Positions 18,178-24,954 of a DNA stretch of 55,944 bases are shown here, in pieces. The notes beneath the pieces were generated by a model. The model searched no databases and was not told where the DNA came from. It saw nothing but the letters and a program-made list of their open reading frames with translations. Numbering within the stretch: the stretch's first letter is position 1; every line of letters begins with the position of its first letter. The stretch covers positions 1 to 55,944 of the forward strand of contig NZ_JACKZS010000027.1 of assembly GCF_014222285.1 (NCBI RefSeq). Direction: 5' to 3'. The stretch is from Nostoc sp. UCD121. GTDB lineage: Bacteria > Cyanobacteriota > Cyanobacteriia > Cyanobacteriales > Nostocaceae. The position numbers were made by a program, and so were the translations under genes.

Positions 18178-19743
18178 GTGTCAGAGTCAAGTGACGAACT
18201 AACAGCTTTCTCGCGGCGACAACCCCTAAATCGCCGCCAACGTCCACAAAAAGTTCAAAAAGTGGCGCAAAAGAAAGTTAAAGCTAATAGCCAGCAGCAA
18301 GCTGCCAATGGACGAGGAGCGGCGCTAGCACGCTCCAAAAAAGGCGTTGCTCCCCCCCCAACCCCTGGTACTACACGTAGGGTAAAATCGGGATTAGTCA
18401 TGCCAACGGCAGTAAAACCAATACCAACTGTAAAGGGGAAAATTCCTCCCTTTCGACCAGGTGCTGTAATGGTGAAAACAGTGCGGATGGAAAAACCAAA
18501 AAGAGGCCTGCCTTCATCGCGGAAAACGCGATTAAAGCCAATGGCCAAAACTATGTTGTATGTTGTGCGCTTGTTGATTGTGGGTATTGGGATGGGTGCA
18601 ATTGTGGGCACGGTATTGTCAGTATTAGACCCGGCTAATCGCATCAGTACAACTTCTGCACCTCAATCTAATAGTAATATGGCGCGATCGCAGCCACAAC
18701 CTACCCAAGCTCCCCCAACTGCATCTTCGAGCTTATATCTATCCCAGGAAATTATCTCCTTGAAAAATGCTGTGCAAAATTTGGCAGCGAACTACCCAAA
18801 TCTTGCACCCGGTGTTTTCTTGGTAGATTTGGACACTGGCAATTATGTAGATGTCAACGGCTCTAACAATTTTCCAGCAGCAAGCACAATTAAAGTGCCG
18901 ATCCTACTTGCCTTTTTCCAGGATGTGGATGCGGGGAAAATTCGCCTTGATGAAATGCTGACCATGCAACAGGATATGGTAGCTGGCGGTTCTGGAGATA
19001 TGGGGTCAAAACCAGCCGGAACCAAGTACAATGCCCTGGAAGTCGTCACTAAAATGATTACAATCAGCGACAACACGGCGACAAATATGCTGATTGCTCG
19101 ACTAGGAGGGATAGAGGCGTTAAACCAGCGTTTCCGCACTTGGGGATTGACAACCACAACAATTCGTAATAACCTGCCAGATTTGCAAGGGACAAATACT
19201 ACTAGTCCCAAAGAATTGGCGAATTTGATGGCTATTGTGAGCCAGGGGAATTTAGTTAGTATGCCATCACGCGATCTCATGCTCGATATCTTGCGTCGCA
19301 CCCAAAGGGACACTTTACTACCATCAGGTTTGGGAACAGGGGCAAGAGCATTCCACAAAACGGGCGATATCGGTACTATGCTGGCAGATACAGGCTTAAT
19401 TGTTGTTCCCACTGGCAAGCGCTATATAGCTAGCGTTATGGTACAACGCCCCGAAAACGACCCTCGCGCCGAAAAACTGATTAGCTCAATTTCTCGTGCT
19501 GCTTACCAAGAGTTTAGCCAAAATGCTGTTACACCCAGCAGTACCACAAGCACTATACCTGCAAATGGTTATCAGCCGCAGATTGGGAATCCTGCTTTAC
19601 CCAACAGTACCACAGGTACTTTACCCATGAGTGGTTATCAGCCCCCTGTTATCAGTCCTGTACCTAATGCGATGGGAAGTACTGTACCGGCAAATGGTTA
19701 TCAGCCTCCAGTTATGAATCCTCAGTATTATCCTCCAAGATAA
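18178..19743 (+). CDS. Class A beta-lactamase-like serine hydrolase, membrane-anchored
   Basis: This 521-aa protein starts at GTG 18178, with AAGGAG just upstream. Residues 1-120 are basic and Pro-rich (cytoplasmic), followed by one membrane span around 125-145 (MLYVVRLLIVGIGMGAIVG). The periplasmic domain has the penicillin-recognising motifs in order: STIK with nucleophile Ser236 and Lys239, SDN in ITISDNTATN, and KTG in HKTGDIGT. This is the class A beta-lactamase fold, but with such a long N-terminal anchor it is more likely a cell-wall-associated serine hydrolase than a resistance enzyme. The C-terminus has three repeats of a Pro-rich NGYQPP motif, perhaps wall binding. It is monocistronic. 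Confidence 0.88.
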   Translation: MSESSDELTAFSRRQPLNRRQRPQKVQKVAQKKVKANSQQQAANGRGAALARSKKGVAPPPTPGTTRRVKSGLVMPTAVKPIPTVKGKIPPFRPGAVMVKTVRMEKPKRGLPSSRKTRLKPMAKTMLYVVRLLIVGIGMGAIVGTVLSVLDPANRISTTSAPQSNSNMARSQPQPTQAPPTASSSLYLSQEIISLKNAVQNLAANYPNLAPGVFLVDLDTGNYVDVNGSNNFPAASTIKVPILLAFFQDVDAGKIRLDEMLTMQQDMVAGGSGDMGSKPAGTKYNALEVVTKMITISDNTATNMLIARLGGIEALNQRFRTWGLTTTTIRNNLPDLQGTNTTSPKELANLMAIVSQGNLVSMPSRDLMLDILRRTQRDTLLPSGLGTGARAFHKTGDIGTMLADTGLIVVPTGKRYIASVMVQRPENDPRAEKLISSISRAAYQEFSQNAVTPSSTTSTIPANGYQPQIGNPALPNSTTGTLPMSGYQPPVISPVPNAMGSTVPANGYQPPVMNPQYYPPR

Positions 19744-19953
19744 GTAGGTCGGCGTATCGTTTGGATAAGACAGGGGGCTGGGGGAACTAGCGCTACGCAA
19801 GCGCTGCAAACCGCAAATTATACCCCGTAGAGGCTGGCGATCGCAATTAAAGTTACAATTTCTATTTGCAAATCAAATCGGATTGCTATACCCGAAACTA
19901 TTAACCAAATAGTCATTGCTCAAATTCAAACACTAATTGCCAAAATTCCAACG

Positions 19954-20173
19954 TTTGCAACAAATACTCTTCCATATATAAGAAACGCTTAAGCATTTCT
20001 TGGAAATGTATAATCCGTTGTAGCAAACGCTTAATACTTTGCAACAAATACTCTTCAATGTATAAGAAACGCTTAAGTATTTCTTGCAAAGGTATAATCA
20101 GTTGCAGCAAATACTTAATACTTTGCAACAAATACTCTTCAATGTATAAGAAACGTTTAAATGATTGCAACAA
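19954..20173. repeat. 84-bp tandem repeat, about 2.6 copies
   Basis: TTTGCAACAAATACTCTTC begins at 19954, 20038 and 20122, giving an exact 84-base period. Each unit contains a near-palindrome centred on CTTAAG (AAGAAACGCTTAAGCATTTC-type). Because 84 is divisible by three, the minus strand is open for 86 codons (19913-20173) and would encode a 28-residue repeat (KRFLYIEEYLLQSIK). I regard the array as primary and the reading frame as probably incidental. Confidence 0.8.
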
Positions 20174-20442
20174 TTGTTGTAATGAACTTATGAATTGATT
20201 AGTTATTGGTCATTAGATTTGTTGCAAAAGTCTCTAACACCTCTCCTCTAAAGACACACAAGTCTAATTATCCCCTTTAGAAAGCTAGGGTTTATTAAGT
20301 TGCTCTTTAACCTCTTTTCTCTGCGTTCTCTGCGCCTCTGTGGTTAAATAAATGATTTATAAACCGCAGATACACAGAGAACACGGAGGAAGAAGTTAAC
20401 TTTAGAAAAGTTTGTACAAGAGTTAGAGAGTTTGTAGTTTAC

Positions 20443-20589
20443 ATGAGTGATGAATTAATAGAATTGCCTGGAAGTTGGGTGTGGGCTGCTGCAATAGAAG
20501 CTTGTTCTAAAGTAGTTAACTGTCACAACAAAACTGCACCTTACACGTTGTATGGGACAGAGGATTATGCTGCTCCGAGCAGACAATAA
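20443..20589 (+). CDS. Short ORF, 48 aa, doubtful
   Basis: ATG 20443 to TAA 20589 encodes MSDELIELPGSWVWAAAIEA and onward, with two cysteines and a C-terminal APSRQ. There is no visible ribosome binding site, no recognised family, and repeats lie on either side. It could be a small gene or the decayed start of a larger one. Confidence 0.22.
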   Translation: MSDELIELPGSWVWAAAIEACSKVVNCHNKTAPYTLYGTEDYAAPSRQ

Positions 20590-20661
20590 AAATCTTTTGG
20601 GTAAATACCTTCTCTATGCTTTACAATCTCCTTTAATTCATACATAGTTTTCTTTTAACTC

Positions 20662-21777
20662 TTAACTTTTTTGATACCGCATTCCTGGTAATTGCAAAAC
20701 TAAACCCATAAGTTCCAACTGCAACAAAGCACCGGAAACTGAGCCAGCAGCCATGCCGCTTTGTTGGACAATAAAATCGAAGGGTAAAGCATCACTTGTA
20801 AACGCATCCATTACCGTTTGCAATTCTGGCGATAAACTTGGCATTAACTTTTCTGGCGCTGTGGAAACCTCAACTCCATCAATTTGTGGTATTGCTCCCA
20901 GCATTGTTAACAGTTCGTCTAGTTCCTTAAGAATAAAACTTGCTCCCTGACTCAGTAACTTTAAGCACCCTTGAGATGGATGATCGTCCACTCTTCCAGG
21001 TAAAGCATAGACATCTCTACCAAATTCATTTGCGTAGGTAGCTGTAATTAACGCACCAGATTTTAAAGGCGCTTCCATTACCAAAATAGCGCGGCTTAAA
21101 CCTGCAATAATCCGGTTGCGGCGGGGAAAGTGCGTGCGATCGGGTGGGGTTTTTGTGGGATACTCACTCACAACTAATCCAGCCGTCAAAATTTGCTTGT
21201 ACAAATCCCGATTTTTATGTGGATAGATAACATCTACACCAGTTCCCAAAACTGCGATCGTGCGTCCACCTGCTTTCATTGCAGCACTGTGGCTTTCTGT
21301 GTCAATTCCCTCAGCCATCCCAGAAACGACGGTAAAGCCATTTTTAGCCAAAGCTGTACTAATTTGGCGAGTCCAACGGATGCCATATTCTGAGGGTTGG
21401 CGTGTGCCGACAATCCCAACCATCGGTTTTTGTCCGAGATTTTCTTGGAGTTCAACTTCACCGCGATAATACAAAATCGGCGGTGGACTCGGAGTTTCTA
21501 GCAGTAAGCGGGGATAATCTGCATCTGCTGGTGTCCAGAAATGGGAATTTTCTTGCTGATGCTTGGTGAATAGTTGTTCTGGGTGCAAACGCGATCGCTG
21601 TTGTACTACTTTTTCTAGTGTCTGAAAACCAAAACCCTCCACTTCTCCTAACTGCACCTTGGTAGCGTTCCAAGCTGTTGCTAGCGTACCAAAATGCTGT
21701 TGCAGCCGTCGCAATAATACCGGCCCAATTCCCGAAATTTGCGCCCAAGCTAACCAATATGCGCTTTCTTCTACCAC
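20662..21777 (-). CDS. dprA: DNA-processing protein DprA
   Basis: DprA binds incoming single-stranded DNA and loads RecA during natural transformation. I choose GTG 21777 (MVEESAYWLAWAQISGIGP), giving 371 aa. The frame stays open further upstream, but that stretch runs into a MITE. An N-terminal helix-hairpin-helix region (IGPVLLRRL, VEGFGFQTLEKV) is followed by the Rossmann-like DprA domain: VGIVGTRQPSEYG, VVSGMAEGIDTESHSAA, VLGTGVDVIYPHKN, FPRRNRIIAGLS and SGALITATYANE, with a C-terminal winged-helix-like region. All signature motifs are intact. It is a single gene. The 135-bp MITE directly upstream may lie in its promoter. Confidence 0.95.
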   Translation of the reverse strand: MVEESAYWLAWAQISGIGPVLLRRLQQHFGTLATAWNATKVQLGEVEGFGFQTLEKVVQQRSRLHPEQLFTKHQQENSHFWTPADADYPRLLLETPSPPPILYYRGEVELQENLGQKPMVGIVGTRQPSEYGIRWTRQISTALAKNGFTVVSGMAEGIDTESHSAAMKAGGRTIAVLGTGVDVIYPHKNRDLYKQILTAGLVVSEYPTKTPPDRTHFPRRNRIIAGLSRAILVMEAPLKSGALITATYANEFGRDVYALPGRVDDHPSQGCLKLLSQGASFILKELDELLTMLGAIPQIDGVEVSTAPEKLMPSLSPELQTVMDAFTSDALPFDFIVQQSGMAAGSVSGALLQLELMGLVLQLPGMRYQKS

Positions 21778-21834
21778 CGTACCATCCTCACGCCTACTCG
21801 ATTGAGTATTCCCAAATTGGGGTTGTTTGTTGAT

Positions 21835-21969
21835 CAATACGGTTCGGTTAGTATGTTTGGCTCTCGGAGATCCCCCCAACCCCCCTTAAAAAAAGGGGGC
21901 TTTTGCTGCTATTTACCCCCTTTTTAAGGGAGTCGCCGTAGGCTGGGGGATCTTAACCGAACCGTATTG
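21835..21969. mobile_element. 135-bp MITE with 16-bp terminal repeats and 10-bp target duplication
   Basis: The terminal inverted repeats are perfect: CAATACGGTTCGGTTA at 21835-21850 and its complement at 21954-21969. The element is flanked on both sides by GTTTGTTGAT (21825-21834 and 21970-21979), a clean 10-bp duplication marking insertion. The interior is a GATCCCCCC..GGGGGATC inverted core. It has no ORF, so it is a non-autonomous element sitting about 58 bases upstream of the dprA start. Confidence 0.9.
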
Positions 21970-22036
21970 GTTTGTTGATGGGGATGAGGTTGATGGGGAG
22001 CAGGGGAAGAATAATTAATGACAAATGACTAACCCC

Positions 22037-22078
22037 TTGACTTTTGACTCTTGACTCTTGACTATTAACTATTGACTA
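22037..22078. repeat. Heptanucleotide repeat (TTGACTN)
   Basis: Six consecutive 7-mers are seen: TTGACTT, TTGACTC, TTGACTC, TTGACTA, TTAACTA, TTGACTA. This is the short tandemly repeated (STRR) pattern known from heterocystous cyanobacteria. It lies just ahead of the SGNH hydrolase gene. Confidence 0.8.
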
Positions 22079-22096
22079 TCTTCTTATCTATCTTCT

Positions 22097-23236
22097 GTGA
22101 TGAAATATTTTTATCGTCTTTTAATAAGCCTATCTGGGTGCTTAATATTTTTACTGGTGCATAGTGGCCTTGGTTTATTGCCTAGTTTGGCAGCCGAGAA
22201 AGTTACTGTCAGATACGGATTGTTTGAGCAATCGATCCCGGTAGCAGATATACGCAACTATGGCGAGACACAAAAGGCTTCTAGCGATTTGCAATCTTTC
22301 TTAGATTACCTCAGCGCTAAAGAGAAAGAGAAGTTTCAAGAAGCCCTTCAAGTGAAAATGTCGCTTGATATTGTGGCTTTAGATAAACTGCTAAATACAG
22401 GAATGGGCAAGCAAATTTTATCTTTTGCTTCTGGTGCGATCGCCCGCCGCGATCAAGCCAGTATACAAGCCCTACGTTCTGCCATTATCATCGGAGCAAA
22501 ATCACCAGAAGGTCTAGGATTAATCAGCTTTTTAGAAGCATATCCTAGTAATCAACTAGTTGTTGATGTGTCAAAAATTTCTAAGCTAGTTGGACTAGCA
22601 AATTCATCTTCTAATTCTGCTGATGCACCACCAAAAGACAATGTAATTTCTTCATCTTTTGGAAAAATTGCACTGCAATATCAAATACTCGCCGCCCAAG
22701 ATAAACAGTTTTCAGGTTGCTTATTTGGCGATTCTATTTCGGCTGGGCTTGGTAATACCCTTGGGAGTGGTACTTTTAATTTTGGGTTAAATGGCTTAAG
22801 CACAATCTCTTTACTAGAACAACTAAAAAGTTTAATTCCTACTAAAGTTAAATGCGAAAAAGCTATTATTGCCGTAGGTGGGAATGATGCTTGGTATGGA
22901 ATTAGTGATGAGTTGTTTAGCAAAAATCTCCAAGAGGCGATCACGCTTGTTAGAACAATGGGAAATAAAGAGATTTTTCTGATTCCGGCTTTTTATTCAA
23001 CAGTTGCAGCCAGCTTAGATCCAACTGTATCAGCCCCACTTCCTAAAGTTGAACAAATAAATGTTCTGATTAATCAAGTCGCTGAAAAAGAAAAAGTGCC
23101 AGTTGCAGCAGCAGGGCTAGCACCATTGTATGAGAATAATGTTCTTAAAGAAAATTTGACGAGTGATGGCGACCATCTCAATGCTGAGGGTCTAAAAATT
23201 TATCGACAAGCATTATTACAAATACTGGAAAAATAA
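22097..23236 (+). CDS. Exported SGNH/GDSL hydrolase with DUF1400-like N-terminus
   Basis: This 379-aa protein starts at GTG 22097 or ATG 22100 (numbering from ATG). It has a signal peptide, residues about 1-31 ending SLAAE. Residues 32-165 resemble the cyanobacterial DUF1400 module usually found in front of alpha/beta hydrolases (TVRYGLFEQSIPVADI, ALDKLLNTGMGKQ). Residues about 200-378 form an SGNH esterase domain: block I GDSISAG (nucleophile Ser212), block III GGNDAWYG, and block V DGDHLN with Asp358/His359. So it is a periplasmic or secreted esterase/lipase-like enzyme. The substrate is unknown, with cell-wall or polysaccharide deacylation possible. Seeing an SGNH domain where an alpha/beta hydrolase is usual makes the fusion noteworthy. 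Confidence 0.8.
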   Translation: MMKYFYRLLISLSGCLIFLLVHSGLGLLPSLAAEKVTVRYGLFEQSIPVADIRNYGETQKASSDLQSFLDYLSAKEKEKFQEALQVKMSLDIVALDKLLNTGMGKQILSFASGAIARRDQASIQALRSAIIIGAKSPEGLGLISFLEAYPSNQLVVDVSKISKLVGLANSSSNSADAPPKDNVISSSFGKIALQYQILAAQDKQFSGCLFGDSISAGLGNTLGSGTFNFGLNGLSTISLLEQLKSLIPTKVKCEKAIIAVGGNDAWYGISDELFSKNLQEAITLVRTMGNKEIFLIPAFYSTVAASLDPTVSAPLPKVEQINVLINQVAEKEKVPVAAAGLAPLYENNVLKENLTSDGDHLNAEGLKIYRQALLQILEK

Positions 23237-23313
23237 TATGATTTTGTGTATTGCTAAAAGCCCTCGTTAAGTTAAATATTTTTTGCTTGGAAGTCCCTAA
23301 TTCGTAACTCGAA

Positions 23314-23345
23314 ATTACGAATTACGAATTACGAATTACGAATTA
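23314..23345. repeat. Heptanucleotide repeat (ATTACGA)
   Basis: About 4.5 perfect copies of ATTACGA fill the gap between the convergent SGNH and YdcF-like genes. The neighbouring TAATTCGTAACTCG is a partial inverted copy, so a hairpin can form between the two 3' ends. Confidence 0.85.
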
Positions 23346-23350
23346 CACCT

Positions 23351-24040
23351 TTAGGCTTTCCAATTCAAAAACCGCGCATAAATATAAGCGATGCCTTCAT
23401 CAATAATTGTTCGCACACCTTGGCTAGAAACCCACCATTTGTTTGGATCGTAATCATGAGTTCTAGCTGCGATCGCACCAACTTGGATTTTAGGTGTAAG
23501 TATTTTTCTGAATAGCAACCAACTCCTACGGGTGTGAACATCCAAAGAAAAAACATTAACTGATTGTAGCTTTAAATTGGAATCGGATAGCCAGCGATAA
23601 AATTCAGCAGCAGATGCATAACTACGATCCTTTATTACGTTTGGTGTCGGAACAGCTACTACCTTCTCCGATTCTAAACCGAGTTTCTCGAAGGTAGCGG
23701 CTGATACTTCTGCAAAGCTTTTATATTCGCTAAGATAATTTCCTTTTTCTATCGATCCTCCTGTAGTAATTACTAGATCATAAGAACCGTTTTTAAATTC
23801 AGTTAAAGCTTGTTGTATGGCATAATCTGGTAGCCATCCTTCAACAACTAATACTTCTGCTGATTTAATCGGGGAAGTCACGGCGAGAAATGAGTGTACA
23901 TGAGTAATAGCAAAAAATATTAAGTAAGCAATCAAAGCGATCGCAATCGCCCACCCCTGAGCCGTAAGTGTCCACATTTCTTGGCGTTTTATTAGTTTGA
24001 TTTTTGGAAAATTTTTACGCCGACGGTTTTTTGCCTGCAT
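23351..24040 (-). CDS. YdcF/ElyC/SanA-like (DUF218) membrane-anchored protein
   Basis: This 229-aa protein has a basic N-terminus, one membrane span at about residues 30-52, and a DUF218-type Rossmann-like domain: SAEVLVVEGWLPDYA, LVITTGGSIEKG, ATFEKLGL..VVAVPTP, then DRSYASAAEF and SLDVHTRRSWLLF. DUF218 proteins include SanA and ElyC, linked to envelope integrity and peptidoglycan precursor supply. The biochemical role is unsettled. The start codon overlaps the stop of the upstream DUF2301 gene (TAATG), so the two are translationally coupled and probably act together at the membrane. Confidence 0.82.
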   Translation of the reverse strand: MQAKNRRRKNFPKIKLIKRQEMWTLTAQGWAIAIALIAYLIFFAITHVHSFLAVTSPIKSAEVLVVEGWLPDYAIQQALTEFKNGSYDLVITTGGSIEKGNYLSEYKSFAEVSAATFEKLGLESEKVVAVPTPNVIKDRSYASAAEFYRWLSDSNLKLQSVNVFSLDVHTRRSWLLFRKILTPKIQVGAIAARTHDYDPNKWWVSSQGVRTIIDEGIAYIYARFLNWKA

Positions 24041-24696
24041 TAAATTTTAGCTAGACGTTGTTCTTCCAAGTAAGTAAATACAGATTTATCTCCAATATCA
24101 CCAGGAATTGCTTGCACTGTCTTTCGCAGGGCAAATATCAAAAACAACGCTGCCCAAATTCCTAATAAAACACTTTCGCCCTGAGTTGGTAAAATTCCCA
24201 CTAAATGTCCTAATAACAGTAGCGGTACTATTAGGGTTAATACTTTAGTCTCTAAGCGATTGAAGCAAAAAGCCTCTTTAAAATAAATCCCTGTCAAAGC
24301 AACGAAAATAAAACCAACCCCAAATAAGGTGAGAGGTTGATTGTAAACAGTCAGAGCTAAAGGTTCAGTACTAGAGATTGCCAGAATAACTGATGCCATA
24401 CTACCGATCGCCCAAAAAATTTGCAACATTCGATGCAGTGATGCCATGTAGATATGAATGGTAAATAAACTTACACCAAGAGCGAGACTAAAACAAGCAT
24501 ATAAAGGTGTAAGTGCAGCTACAACAGTCGGGTTATTGTTGAACAAAATCAAAGCGCTGCCTATAGCAAAGCTGAGGGCTGCTATCATTAAGCCAGCGCG
24601 GTAGATAATTACGCCAGTGCGATCGCTCTGAGTAATTGTAAATTCCCCAAACTGACCTTGATAAACTTCTGGTGGAGGTAGTGTTTGTGTAGTCAT
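24040..24696 (-). CDS. DUF2301-type integral membrane protein
   Basis: This 218-aa protein starts at ATG 24696. A short soluble N-terminus (PPPEVYQGQFGEF) is followed by six to seven hydrophobic segments from residue 29 to about 190, and a polar tail that includes PGDIGDKSVFTYLEEQRLA. I recognise the pattern as the cyanobacterial DUF2301 family of membrane proteins, function unknown. It overlaps the YdcF-like gene by the TAATG junction, so the pair forms a two-gene operon. There are no catalytic motifs to suggest an enzyme. Confidence 0.75.
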   Translation of the reverse strand: MTTQTLPPPEVYQGQFGEFTITQSDRTGVIIYRAGLMIAALSFAIGSALILFNNNPTVVAALTPLYACFSLALGVSLFTIHIYMASLHRMLQIFWAIGSMASVILAISSTEPLALTVYNQPLTLFGVGFIFVALTGIYFKEAFCFNRLETKVLTLIVPLLLLGHLVGILPTQGESVLLGIWAALFLIFALRKTVQAIPGDIGDKSVFTYLEEQRLAKI

Positions 24697-24839
24697 AGTT
24701 AAAAATATTGTTACGATTTACTAATAGAGTACAATGGGAAATTGCTGAAGGGTTACTTTTATTATCGATAATAAGACGAGCTTCGTGGCACAATCGCTAA
24801 AATTTAAGCAATTTTTGTCGTATTAGTATAGCTAAAAGT

Positions 24840-24954
24840 GAGATGAGCGATCGCATTACAGAATACTTTCCACTTAAGTCGATAGCGATCGCAATTAGAC
24901 AAAGTGTATAATTCGTTTCAAAAATACGCCTTGTGAATCTTAAGGTAGGGTGAG
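24840..24954 (+). promoter_or_regulatory. Upstream region shared by the eCIS-type genes, copy 1
   Basis: A block containing GCGATCGCATTACA, CACTTAAGTC, GATAGCGATCGCAATTAGA and AAAGTGTATAATTCG is nearly repeated at 27915-28024 and more loosely at 30308-30419. TATAAT at 24907-24912 is a good -10 candidate. No clear -35 is placed 17 bases upstream. The ribosome binding site is AGGGTGAG. Confidence 0.5.

Larger units (their letters stand above)
19744..20661. other. 918-base gene-poor region with repeats
   Basis: It holds an 84-bp tandem array (19954-20173), an imperfect inverted repeat with 27-base arms (20319-20345 and 20362-20388, built from CTCTGCGTTCTCTGCG-type words), and one short ORF at 20443. 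Near 19790 there is a small repeat of the GCGCTACGCAAGCGC type common in Nostocales. No convincing full-length gene is seen. Confidence 0.6.

Noticed and set aside
18178..19743. Antibiotic-resistance beta-lactamase
   Set aside because: The class A motifs are present, but the long basic N-terminus, membrane anchor and Pro-rich repeats fit a cell-wall hydrolase better.
19954..20173. CRISPR array or iteron origin
   Set aside because: The 84-base units are contiguous with no spacers, and there is no replication initiator gene nearby.
21778..21879. Longer DprA N-terminus from TTG 21879
   Set aside because: The extra 34 residues run into the upstream MITE, and the GTG start at 21777 matches the usual beginning of the protein.
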